Shown piece after piece: positions 43,400-51,932 of a stretch of 64,000 nucleotides of DNA (its first letter is position 1; every line of letters begins with the position of its first letter). The translations under genes and the position numbers were made by a program. The DNA comes from Microvirga soli (lineage in GTDB: Bacteria; Pseudomonadota; Alphaproteobacteria; Rhizobiales; Beijerinckiaceae): NCBI RefSeq assembly GCF_016734765.1, contig NZ_JAERQE010000009.1:62001-126000 (forward strand), in the 5' to 3' direction. The notes beneath the pieces are model-generated. The model was not told the origin of the DNA. It searched no databases and worked only from the letters and a program-made list of their open reading frames with translations.

Positions 43400-44218
43400 A
43401 TGCAGGATCTCCCCTCCGACCGCGACGCTCTTCAGGCGCTGCTCGACTTCCATGTCGAGGCAGGGGTCGATCTTGCGCTCGACGAGACGCCGCATAACCG
43501 TTTCGCCGAGCCGAAGCCTGAGCCCGCTCAAGCCAAGGCTCCTGCGCCGAAGGCCAGCCCTGCCCCAGCCCCTCCCCGCGCCCTCCCGAAGGCCGCCGCC
43601 AGTGCGCCCGAGGAGGTTGCCGGCATGGCCCGCGAGCAGGCGCGCCACGCGCAGTCGCTGGAGGAGCTCGAGGCAATCCTGGCAGGCTTCGACGGCTGCG
43701 CCCTGAAGTTCTCGGCCAAGAACCTCGCATTCGCGGACGGCAACCCGGAAGGTCGGGTGATGCTGGTGGGCGAGGCTCCCGGGGCCGACGAGGACCGGAT
43801 CGGCAAGCCTTTCATGGGCCGCTCTGGCCAGTTGCTCGACCGGATGCTCGCCACCATCGGGCTCGACCGCAGCCAGGTCTACGTCGCCAACATCGTGCCC
43901 TGGCGCCCACCGGGCAACCGCACGCCGACGCCCCAGGAAATCGCGATCTGCAAGCCGTTCATCGCGCGGCAGATCGAGCTGGCGTCACCTGAATTCCTGC
44001 TCTGCCTCGGCGGGCCTGCGGCCCAGAACCTCCTCGGCATCAAGGACGGCATCCTGCGCACCCGCGGCCGCTGGTTCACCTACAAGACCGAGGACGGGCG
44101 CGAGGTCAAAGCCCTGCCGACCCTGCACCCGGCCTATCTCCTGCGCCAGCCGCTGCAGAAGCGTCTTGGCTGGCGCGATTTCCAGGCTCTGCGGCGGGCC
44201 CTGGACGGGCGCGAATAA
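43400..44218 (+). CDS. Family-4-like uracil-DNA glycosylase, with altered Fe-S cysteines
   Basis: A 272-residue protein. After a Pro/Ala-rich N-terminal linker (residues 35-70) comes the glycosylase domain, with motif A VGEAPGADEDRIGKPFMGRS, NIVPWRPPGNRTPTPQE, and motif B TLHPAYLLRQP. It excises uracil from DNA in base excision repair. Family 4 enzymes bind a 4Fe-4S cluster through four Cys. Here only the positions in FDGCALK and AICKPF seem kept, while the usual Cys before FDG is Phe and the one in NIVxCRPP is Trp. It probably lacks a normal cluster. Located between ogt and a zinc peptidase gene. Confidence 0.85.
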   Translation: MQDLPSDRDALQALLDFHVEAGVDLALDETPHNRFAEPKPEPAQAKAPAPKASPAPAPPRALPKAAASAPEEVAGMAREQARHAQSLEELEAILAGFDGCALKFSAKNLAFADGNPEGRVMLVGEAPGADEDRIGKPFMGRSGQLLDRMLATIGLDRSQVYVANIVPWRPPGNRTPTPQEIAICKPFIARQIELASPEFLLCLGGPAAQNLLGIKDGILRTRGRWFTYKTEDGREVKALPTLHPAYLLRQPLQKRLGWRDFQALRRALDGRE

Positions 44219-44295
44219 GCCTCCATTCGGAACCGGTTCATATGCTTACGCCTTAAGCTTCTGCAGTGACTCGCACTGCGGCTGGAAGGTGAACG

Positions 44296-45159
44296 ATGCG
44301 CTGGCAAGACTTTCGAACCTCATCCAATGTGGAAGACCGTCGCGGCATGGGCATGGCAGGCGGCGGAGGGCTCGGAATAGGCGCGATGGTGATCCTCGGC
44401 CTAGTCGGCTGGGCGCTGGGCATCGATCCCCGCATCCTGATCGGGGGCGCCGAAATGATGACGGGCGGCTCCGGCTACCAGCAGCAACAGCAGGGCCGCC
44501 AGGGTGCGCCGCAGGACGAAGCCGGGCGCTTTGCCTCCGCCATCCTCGGCAACACGGAAGACGTGTGGAACACGGTCCTGCCCCAGCAGGCCAATCGCCA
44601 ATATCAGGCTCCCAAGCTCGTGCTGTTCTCCGGCCAGACCCGCTCCGGCTGCGGCGGCGCGCAATCGGCCATGGGGCCGTTCTACTGCCCGCTCGATCAG
44701 ACCGTTTACATCGATCTCTCCTTCTTCCAGGAGATGCAGCAGCGCTTCCGCGCCGGCGGCGACTTCGCCTATGCCTATGTGCTCGCCCACGAGGTCGGCC
44801 ATCACGTGGAAAACCAGCTCGGCATCCTCCCCCGTGTGCAGGAGCGCCAGCAGCAGGTCAGTCGGTCAGAAGGCAACCAGCTCTCCGTGCGCGTCGAGCT
44901 GATGGCCGATTGCCTCGCCGGCGTCTGGGCGCACCATTCCGACCAGCGCTGGAAGTCGCTCGAGCAGGGCGATATCCAGGAGGCCATCCGCGCGGCAGAG
45001 GCCATCGGCGATGACCGGCTGCAGAAGCAGTCCCAAGGCCGCGTGGTGCCTGACAGCTTCACCCACGGTTCCTCCGAACAGCGCATGCGCTGGCTGACAA
45101 CCGGCTTGAAGAGCGGGACGATTCAGTCCTGCGACACCTTCCGGGCAAGCCAACTTTAA
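44296..45159 (+). CDS. Neutral zinc metallopeptidase (YpfJ family)
   Basis: A 287-residue protein. A Gly-rich stretch and one membrane helix (GLGIGAMVILGLVGWALGI, residues 25-43) come before a Gln-rich linker. The peptidase domain has the zinc motif YVLAHEVGHHVENQLG (HExxH), the upstream GPFYCPLDQTVYIDLSFF, and RVELMADCLAGVWAH with the third ligand region. YpfJ-type proteins are membrane-anchored and their substrates are unknown. A palindromic repeat block follows, then moaB. Confidence 0.92.
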   Translation: MRWQDFRTSSNVEDRRGMGMAGGGGLGIGAMVILGLVGWALGIDPRILIGGAEMMTGGSGYQQQQQGRQGAPQDEAGRFASAILGNTEDVWNTVLPQQANRQYQAPKLVLFSGQTRSGCGGAQSAMGPFYCPLDQTVYIDLSFFQEMQQRFRAGGDFAYAYVLAHEVGHHVENQLGILPRVQERQQQVSRSEGNQLSVRVELMADCLAGVWAHHSDQRWKSLEQGDIQEAIRAAEAIGDDRLQKQSQGRVVPDSFTHGSSEQRMRWLTTGLKSGTIQSCDTFRASQL

Positions 45160-45174
45160 GCTCGATCGAAAAGC

Positions 45175-45317
45175 GTCATCCCGGGCGGCGCAAGCCGATC
45201 CAGGAATGTCTTGCGAACATCTTCCTCGTCATAGCCGGGCTCGTTCCGGCCATCTCGATCATGTGAGGCTCAGCGTTCCAACCGATCGGGATCACCGGCA
45301 CAAGGCTGGTGATGACG
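45175..45317. repeat. Palindromic repeats (truncated family B plus family D)
   Basis: A partial B unit (GTCATCCCGGGCGGCG, then GATCCAGGAATG) is followed at 45227-45317 by a family D composite. That composite runs CGTCATAGCCGGGCTCGTTC, then CGGCCATC, a spacer, and TCACCGGCACAAGGCTGGTGA followed by TGACG. The D copy matches 7577-7665 closely. Confidence 0.72.
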
Positions 45318-45378
45318 AAAGAGGTGTCAGGACAAACGCCTCTACGCTACAAACACGTCGATCACACGAGAATCCTCC

Positions 45379-45933
45379 ATGCCCGGCATCGACGATACCC
45401 TCCCCTTCGTCCCGCTCAGCATCGCCGTGCTGACCGTCTCCGATACCCGGTCGCTGGAGGAGGACAAATCCGGCGCCACGCTGGCGGAGCGGCTCATGAA
45501 AGCAGGGCACAAGCTCGCCGATCGGGCTATCGTGATGGACGACGTGGAGGCGATCCGCGGCAAGGTGCAGGGCTGGACCGCCGATCCTACGGTTGATGTG
45601 GTGATCACTACCGGCGGCACAGGCTTCACCGGCCGCGACGTGACACCGGAGGCCATCGAGCCCCTGTTCGACAAACGAATGGAAGGCTTTTCCGCCGTCT
45701 TCCACCGCATCTCCTATGACAAGATCGGCACCTCGACGATCCAGTCGCGGGCCACCGCCGGCGTGATCGGCACCACCTTCGTGTTCGTGCTGCCGGGCTC
45801 GCCCGGCGCCTGCAAGGATGCCTGGGACGGAATTCTGTCAACGCAGCTCGACTACCGCTACCGGCCATGCAACTTCGTCGAGATCATGCCGCGCCTCGAC
45901 GAGCACCTGAAGCGGGGCAAGGTGCAGGCCTGA
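45379..45933 (+). CDS. moaB: Molybdenum cofactor biosynthesis protein B
   Basis: A 184-residue protein of the MoaB/Mog fold. It has IAVLTVSDTRSLEEDKSGATL near the start, the molybdopterin-binding VVITTGGTGFTGRDVTPEAI, and SRATAGVIGTTFVFVLPGSPGACKDAW with the PGSP loop. MoaB-type proteins adenylate molybdopterin before Mo insertion, a role shared with MogA in other groups. No other moa or moe gene is close. It is convergent with the uncharacterised 45952-46713 gene, 18 bp away. Confidence 0.94.
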   Translation: MPGIDDTLPFVPLSIAVLTVSDTRSLEEDKSGATLAERLMKAGHKLADRAIVMDDVEAIRGKVQGWTADPTVDVVITTGGTGFTGRDVTPEAIEPLFDKRMEGFSAVFHRISYDKIGTSTIQSRATAGVIGTTFVFVLPGSPGACKDAWDGILSTQLDYRYRPCNFVEIMPRLDEHLKRGKVQA

Positions 45934-45951
45934 ACAAGGAGGCCTCCTGCC

Positions 45952-46713
45952 TCACGTCAGCGAGACGGTCTCCATAATTGCAGAGTCGAGGACAAGGTCA
46001 TCGCATGCTCCCATGAGCCAGAGCTGATCGACCGTAAACTGCAGGATCGTGCGATCCCACCAGCGATCAATGAGGGACGCAAGCGCCGCCGTCTCGTCGG
46101 CGTCAAGATCGTCCGTGAGATTATAGAGCCCGATAACATAAAGATCGGTCTCGCGGCAGCCCAGAGCGCGCTGAATGTGCCGAAAGACGTTCTCGCCATT
46201 TCGGCTTTCAGGATAGGCGCGAAGATAGAGCCTTCCGCGGTTCACGTTGCCAGAGAACAATCCGCGCAGCTCGACATGGATCGGTCCGATACCTGCCAGT
46301 TGCTGCCGCTGCATTCGATCAATCACCGGTGGCTCTCCGCTTGCAAGCGAACCGCAGATCGTTGCGTGCAGCTTGTCCTTGCGCCGGTCCAGTAGATCCC
46401 AGGCGATCTTGTGAGCGAAGGGCGACGCTTTCAGCGCCTCGTTCAACGCGCCATAGGCCGGTGAGCGATGCAGCAGGTCCCCGGAGATCGGCAGCACGAG
46501 CGAGAACACCCGATCATGCCGGCCCATCACATAGGAGGAGCCTTCCCGTGTCCTGATCACACGCGGATGATCCGGTGCCAGAAGCGGCAGATGCGCGAGC
46601 CGGTAGGTCTCATCGAGGATGAGCCCTTCGCCAGAAGTGAAGCGCGTTCGGCTGCGCTCGTAGCCAAGTTCGGAATCCTGACAAAAGACGGATGCAGGCG
46701 AAGAATCGTTCAT
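45952..46713 (-). CDS. Uncharacterised protein with possible degenerate 2H-phosphoesterase fold
   Basis: A 253-residue protein I do not recognise by name. Residues near 113-123 read KDKLHATICG, like the first HxT motif of 2H phosphoesterases (LigT/2'-5' RNA ligase-like). The region LYVIGLYNLTDDLDADE lies where a second motif would be, but with Tyr instead of His. The ending FTVDQLWLMGACDDLVL has the beta-strand pattern typical of such folds. It follows a glycosyltransferase-like gene by 7 bp, so the two are an operon. The fold call is an inference and the protein may be catalytically inactive or unrelated. Confidence 0.6.
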   Translation of the reverse strand: MNDSSPASVFCQDSELGYERSRTRFTSGEGLILDETYRLAHLPLLAPDHPRVIRTREGSSYVMGRHDRVFSLVLPISGDLLHRSPAYGALNEALKASPFAHKIAWDLLDRRKDKLHATICGSLASGEPPVIDRMQRQQLAGIGPIHVELRGLFSGNVNRGRLYLRAYPESRNGENVFRHIQRALGCRETDLYVIGLYNLTDDLDADETAALASLIDRWWDRTILQFTVDQLWLMGACDDLVLDSAIMETVSLT

Positions 46714-46720
46714 TGAGAGC

Positions 46721-47212
46721 TCAGTCGAAGACCGGATCGCGCTCGATGGTGGCGGAGAGGCGCACGGGCATGCGGGCCCTCACTTCGTTCAGCAGCACCC
46801 GGCGGTGAACCAGATCGCCGGCGCGCACCTTCACATCCGCGAACAGATTGGTGAGAGCACGCGCCACGCCGGCCCGCCGACGCCGCATCCTTGCAAGCCC
46901 TTGTTCGGGTTTGGACAACGAGACGAAGCGGTCGAGCACCCGGATCCAGCCCTCCTGCGGAATATCGCCATCATCGAGGCACAGCAGCCAGTCGCGCCGC
47001 GCCGCCTGCGCCCCCGTAATCCAGGAGCCGGGCGCAGCCACCACTAGCGTCGCACCGGCGGCATCTGCCACCTTCATCAACATGTCGTCCTGCCGGTCCG
47101 CCAGGATGACAGCATCGCCGACCAGACCTTCGGCTACGGCCGGGACAAGGGCACTGAGGGTGGCGGCCAGAGCCTCGGGCCCGTGGTTCACGCGGACAAG
47201 AACGGTAATCAT
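46721..47212 (-). CDS. Short glycosyltransferase-A-like protein
   Basis: A 163-residue protein starting at the ATG at 47212 (MITVLVRVNHGPEALAATLSALV). It has the GT-A opening strand-helix, then GLVGDAVILAD for the next strand, and DWLLCLDDGDIPQEGW where a DxD-like acidic motif would be, so it resembles a shortened family 2 glycosyltransferase. The C-terminal acceptor part is missing compared with typical 250-300-residue members. Substrate unknown. It is the first gene of an operon with the uncharacterised 253-residue protein and is divergent from the radical SAM gene. Confidence 0.72.
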   Translation of the reverse strand: MITVLVRVNHGPEALAATLSALVPAVAEGLVGDAVILADRQDDMLMKVADAAGATLVVAAPGSWITGAQAARRDWLLCLDDGDIPQEGWIRVLDRFVSLSKPEQGLARMRRRRAGVARALTNLFADVKVRAGDLVHRRVLLNEVRARMPVRLSATIERDPVFD

Positions 47213-47335
47213 CTGAACACTATAGCCCTCTCCAACGGCCCGTCGCCAGGGCTTTTCCGCAAAACTCATCTTGATTTTGTTCCTGCTTTGTTCTTAAGCT
47301 TTCGGCTTCCGACAACAGATTCGCCCGAGGCTGCC

Positions 47336-48517
47336 ATGACCGCTCGCGCCAAGGATCAAGCCCATGATCCTGCCCGTTCCAGGCCTGTGAAGCGCACGCC
47401 CCTGGAGGCGGCAGAGGCGGCCCGGCGGCGCATGGACGATCCGACCTATCGGGTCGAGGTGGATCGGCGTCGCGGGCGCGGCGCCTCGGCCAACCCGTCA
47501 GGGCGCTACGAGCCGGCGCAACGCGAGGCCTTCGATGATGGCTGGGAGGTCGAGGAGGAGCTTCCGACCCTCCCCACCGAGGTGATCGTCGAGAAGGCGC
47601 GCACCATCATCACCCGCAACGACTCGCCCGACATCCTGTTCGAGAAGTCGATCAATCCCTATCGTGGCTGCGAGCACGGCTGCTCCTATTGTTTTGCTAG
47701 GCCCACCCACGCCTACCAGGGACTGTCCTCGGGCCTCGACTTTGAGACCAAGATTTTCGCAAAGCCTAACGCGGCGGAGCTTCTGGAGAAGGAGTTGCGG
47801 GGTTCGAAGTACCAGCCGACCCCCATCGCGCTCGGCTCCAACACCGATCCCTATCAGCCGGTCGAGCGGCGCTTCCGCATCACGCGTTCGATCCTTGAGG
47901 TGCTGAGCCGAATGAACCATCCGGTCGCCATCGTCACCAAGTCGGCTCTCGTCACCCGCGACATCGACATCCTAGGTCACATGGCCGAGCGGCAGCTCGC
48001 CAAGGTGGCGATTTCGGTCACCACTCTCGACCCGAAGCTCGCCCGCCGCATGGAGCCCCGCGCAGCCACGCCCGCCAAGCGGCTCGAGACGATCCGCCGG
48101 CTCACTGAAGCCGGCATTCCCGTGACGGTGCTGGTCGCCCCGATCATTCCGGCCATCAACGATCACGAGATCGAAGCCATCCTGAAGGCCTGCACGGAAG
48201 CCGGGGCGCAGGAGGCCGGTTACGTGCTCCTGCGCCTGCCGCACGACCTGAAGGATCTGATGCGCGACTGGCTCGTCGATCATTACCCGGACAAGCTCAA
48301 CCACGTCTTCACGCTGCTGCAGGAGGCCCGCGGCGGCAAGGATTACGATGCCAACTGGAGCACCCGCCAATCGGGCGTCAGCCCCTATGCCTGGATGCTC
48401 GGCCGCCGCTTCGAGACCACGTGCGAGCGGCTCGGGCTCAACAAGCGCAACCTGCGCCTGCGCACGGACCTCTTCAAGGTGCCGCCGAAGGAGGCGGGGC
48501 AGTTGAGCCTGTTTTGA
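47336..48517 (+). CDS. PA0069 family radical SAM protein
   Basis: A 393-residue protein starting at the ATG at 47336. The radical SAM cluster motif NPYRGCEHGCSYCFARPTHAY (CxxxCxxC) lies near residue 115, followed by ALGSNTDPYQPVERRFRITRS and KSALVTRDIDIL, the pattern of the PA0069/SplB-related group. The first 70 residues are basic and probably unstructured. The reaction is unknown; related proteins include spore photoproduct lyase-like enzymes. Divergent from the glycosyltransferase-like gene; a repeat block follows. Confidence 0.9.
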   Translation: MTARAKDQAHDPARSRPVKRTPLEAAEAARRRMDDPTYRVEVDRRRGRGASANPSGRYEPAQREAFDDGWEVEEELPTLPTEVIVEKARTIITRNDSPDILFEKSINPYRGCEHGCSYCFARPTHAYQGLSSGLDFETKIFAKPNAAELLEKELRGSKYQPTPIALGSNTDPYQPVERRFRITRSILEVLSRMNHPVAIVTKSALVTRDIDILGHMAERQLAKVAISVTTLDPKLARRMEPRAATPAKRLETIRRLTEAGIPVTVLVAPIIPAINDHEIEAILKACTEAGAQEAGYVLLRLPHDLKDLMRDWLVDHYPDKLNHVFTLLQEARGGKDYDANWSTRQSGVSPYAWMLGRRFETTCERLGLNKRNLRLRTDLFKVPPKEAGQLSLF

Positions 48518-48531
48518 TTGCTCGTTTTGAG

Positions 48532-48668
48532 CGTCACCCCGGACGAAGCGTAGCGCAGATCCGGGATCGTTGGACGAGTATGGTGCGGCCCCCTTCCCCA
48601 CAAGGGGGAGGGAAACACGTGCATTGCCTCGCACCCGATCCCGGATCGGCTGCGCCGTACGGGATGAC
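48532..48668. repeat. Composite repeat (families B, E, B)
   Basis: B unit GTCACCCCGGACGAAGCG and ATCCGGGATCG, core GGACGAGTATGGTGCGG, E unit CCTTCCCCACAAGGGGGAGG, then B unit CGATCCCGGATCGGC and GCCGTACGGGATGAC. The same order as at 10488-10730 but shorter. It lies between the radical SAM and rnhB genes. The remaining bases up to 48809 show no gene. Confidence 0.75.
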
Positions 48669-48809
48669 TAAAGTGGTCGAGGGCACCAAACCTGAACCCG
48701 CAACACCCACGTCCCGAACGTGGTGCGCTACCACCATGCAGAGCCTGCGACTCTCGTGAACGCTCGCCCAGGATGACAAAGCGGCCGGCTTCCCGCTTTG
48801 ATCCCCCAC

Positions 48810-49451
48810 ATGACCACCGTGATTCGCCCCTCCAAATCCTCCGGCCTCGGCCTTGCCCGCGAGCTTTCCGCCCGCGCGGAAGGCTATACCTGCATTGCCG
48901 GTCTCGATGAGGTCGGGCGCGGGCCGCTGGCTGGGCCGGTGGTCTCGGCGGCCGTGGTGCTCGATCTCGACAACGTGCCGCAAGGCCTTGCCGATTCGAA
49001 GGCGCTCACGGCAGCCAAGCGCGAGGCGCTGTTTGTCGAGATCCTGGCGACGTCACAGGTGGGCATCGCGTCCGTGTCGCATCAGGAGATCGACACCATC
49101 AACATCCGGCAGGCCTCGCTGCTGGCCATGTGCCGGGCGTTGGCCGCACTTCCCTGCGCGCCGGACATGGCCTTCGTGGACGGCAACGACCCCCCGGCTC
49201 TGCCCTGCTCAACGGAAGCGGTCATCAAGGGTGATTCGAGCATCGCGTCCATCGCCGCCGCCTCGATTGTCGCGAAAGTGGTGCGCGATCGCATGATGGC
49301 GCGGCTTGGGAATGCTTATCCCGCCTATGGTTTTGCCAGCAACGCGGGCTACAGCACCAGGGCGCATCTCACGGCGGTTGCGAGCGAGGGCCCCTGCCCG
49401 TTTCATCGCATGAGTTTCTCGCCTCTGCGCCAAGGGTTACTGGACCTGTAA
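48810..49451 (+). CDS. rnhB: Ribonuclease HII
   Basis: A 213-residue protein using the ATG at 48810; a TTG at 48798 is less likely. The catalytic set is present: IAGLDEVGRGPLAGPVVSAAVVL (Asp-Glu), DMAFVDGNDPP (Asp), and KGDSSIASIAAASIVAKVVRD. RNase HII removes RNA from RNA-DNA hybrids and single ribonucleotides from DNA. It is followed by ccrM on the same strand, a common pairing in alphaproteobacteria. Confidence 0.96.
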   Translation: MTTVIRPSKSSGLGLARELSARAEGYTCIAGLDEVGRGPLAGPVVSAAVVLDLDNVPQGLADSKALTAAKREALFVEILATSQVGIASVSHQEIDTINIRQASLLAMCRALAALPCAPDMAFVDGNDPPALPCSTEAVIKGDSSIASIAAASIVAKVVRDRMMARLGNAYPAYGFASNAGYSTRAHLTAVASEGPCPFHRMSFSPLRQGLLDL

Positions 49452-49513
49452 CCGAGATTAACGCTGATTAACTAAAAAGCTCAATATTTTCAAAGCGTAG
49501 GCAAGATTTGCCG

Positions 49514-49530
49514 ATCCAAAATATTTGGAT
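49514..49530. promoter_or_regulatory. Perfect inverted repeat upstream of ccrM
   Basis: ATCCAAA-ATA-TTTGGAT, a perfect 7-3-7 palindrome in an AT-rich stretch, 79 bp before the ccrM start. A near-match to a CtrA half-site pair (TTAA-N6-TTAA, one base short of the N7 spacing) lies upstream at 49458-49471. No GANTC site is seen between 49452 and 49608. The palindrome is a candidate operator. Confidence 0.4.
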
Positions 49531-49602
49531 TTTATCGCGTTTGGAAACCTCCTCTTTACCCTATCCCCTCATGATCCTGAGTGTCAGTTGCGTAACCGGT
49601 GA

Positions 49603-50805
<1,203 letters not shown>

Positions 50806-50832
50806 AGCCCACTGCGACATCGCAAATCCGTG

Positions 50833-50866
50833 AAAGGGCCGGCCGGGTGCTGGCCCTTTTCGTTTG
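50833..50866 (+). terminator. Rho-independent terminator of ccrM
   Basis: An 8-bp stem AAAGGGCC/GGCCCTTT with an 11-base loop, followed by TTCGTTTG. It lies 27 bp after the ccrM stop and before the ABC binding-protein gene. Confidence 0.8.
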
Positions 50867-50954
50867 CCGCACTAAGCTTCTCGTCACAGAGGCGTTATCC
50901 AAGACCGCTAGCGCGGGGAAAGCCTTACCAAAAGCGAGGATCTGCCCCGTGTCG

Positions 50955-51932
50955 ATGAAGCGAATCATTCTCCCTATGCTTGTTGCCCTCGCGCCTGCCT
51001 TCGCCCAGGCCCAAGGTCTTTCCGGCAATCTGGTGCTCTATACGAGCCAGCCCAACACCGATGCACAGCAGACCATCGACGCTTTCAAGGCCAAGCATCC
51101 GGGCGTCAACGTCACCTTCGTCCGTGACGGCACCCCGAAGATCCTCGCCAAGCTCAGCGCCGAATTCGAGGCAGGACAGCCCCAGGCCGACCTGCTGCTG
51201 ATCGCCGACAGCGTCACCATGGAAGGCCTCAAGAAGGACGATCGCCTCCTGGCGCATGAGAAAGCGGACATCTCGGCCTATTCCGCCGGCACCCATGACG
51301 GCCAGAAATTCTGGTTCGCCACCAAGCTGATCACTACGGGCCTCGCCTACAACACCAAGGCGCCCTTCAAGCCGACATCCTGGGCCGATCTCACCAAGCC
51401 GGAGGTCAAGGGCCAGCTCGTCATGCCGAGCCCCCTCACCTCCGGCGCCGCCCTCATCCATGCCGCGACGCTCACGGGCACCATCGAAGGCGGCTGGGAC
51501 TATTACGAGGCGCTGAAAGACAACGAGGCAGTGGCCGGCGGCGGCAATGGCGACGTGCTCAAGCAGGTGGCCGGCGGGCAGAAGCTCTACGGCGTCATCG
51601 TCGACTACATGCCGATCCGCGAGAAGGCCAAGGGAGCGCCGATCGAGTTCGTGTTCCCGAAGGAAGGCGTCTCCGCCGTGTCCGAGCCCGTGGCCATTCT
51701 CAAGAGCACGAAGAATCCCGAGGCCGCGCGTGCCTTCGTCGACTTCCTGCTCTCCAAGGAGGGCCAGGAGCTGGCCCTGAAGCAGGGATACATCGCCGCC
51801 CATCCGGCCGTCGCCCTGCCCGCCGGCTACCCGCCGCGCGAGCAGATCAAGGTCATGGGCTTCGACGCCGCCAGGGCGCTGGCCGACGAGACCAAGAACA
51901 AGGCGGCCTTCGCCGACATCTTCGGCCAGTGA
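50955..51932 (+). CDS. ABC transporter substrate-binding protein, iron(III)-type
   Basis: A 325-residue protein starting at the ATG at 50955 (MKRIILPMLVALAPAFAQA), a signal peptide with cleavage after AQA. The body has the FbpA/AfuA-like pattern: LVLYTSQPNTDAQQTIDAFKA near the start, a binding region with QADLLLIADSVTMEG, and VSEPVAILKSTKNPEAARAFVDFLL. Such proteins bind Fe3+ or similar ligands in the periplasm. It overlaps the permease gene by 4 bp (GTGA). The usual third gene, the ATPase, is missing here. Confidence 0.88.
   Translation: MKRIILPMLVALAPAFAQAQGLSGNLVLYTSQPNTDAQQTIDAFKAKHPGVNVTFVRDGTPKILAKLSAEFEAGQPQADLLLIADSVTMEGLKKDDRLLAHEKADISAYSAGTHDGQKFWFATKLITTGLAYNTKAPFKPTSWADLTKPEVKGQLVMPSPLTSGAALIHAATLTGTIEGGWDYYEALKDNEAVAGGGNGDVLKQVAGGQKLYGVIVDYMPIREKAKGAPIEFVFPKEGVSAVSEPVAILKSTKNPEAARAFVDFLLSKEGQELALKQGYIAAHPAVALPAGYPPREQIKVMGFDAARALADETKNKAAFADIFGQ

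Noticed and set aside
49458-49471. TTAA-N6-TTAA as a CtrA site upstream of ccrM
   Set aside because: CtrA sites have seven bases between the TTAA halves; this has six, so I do not call it as a site.
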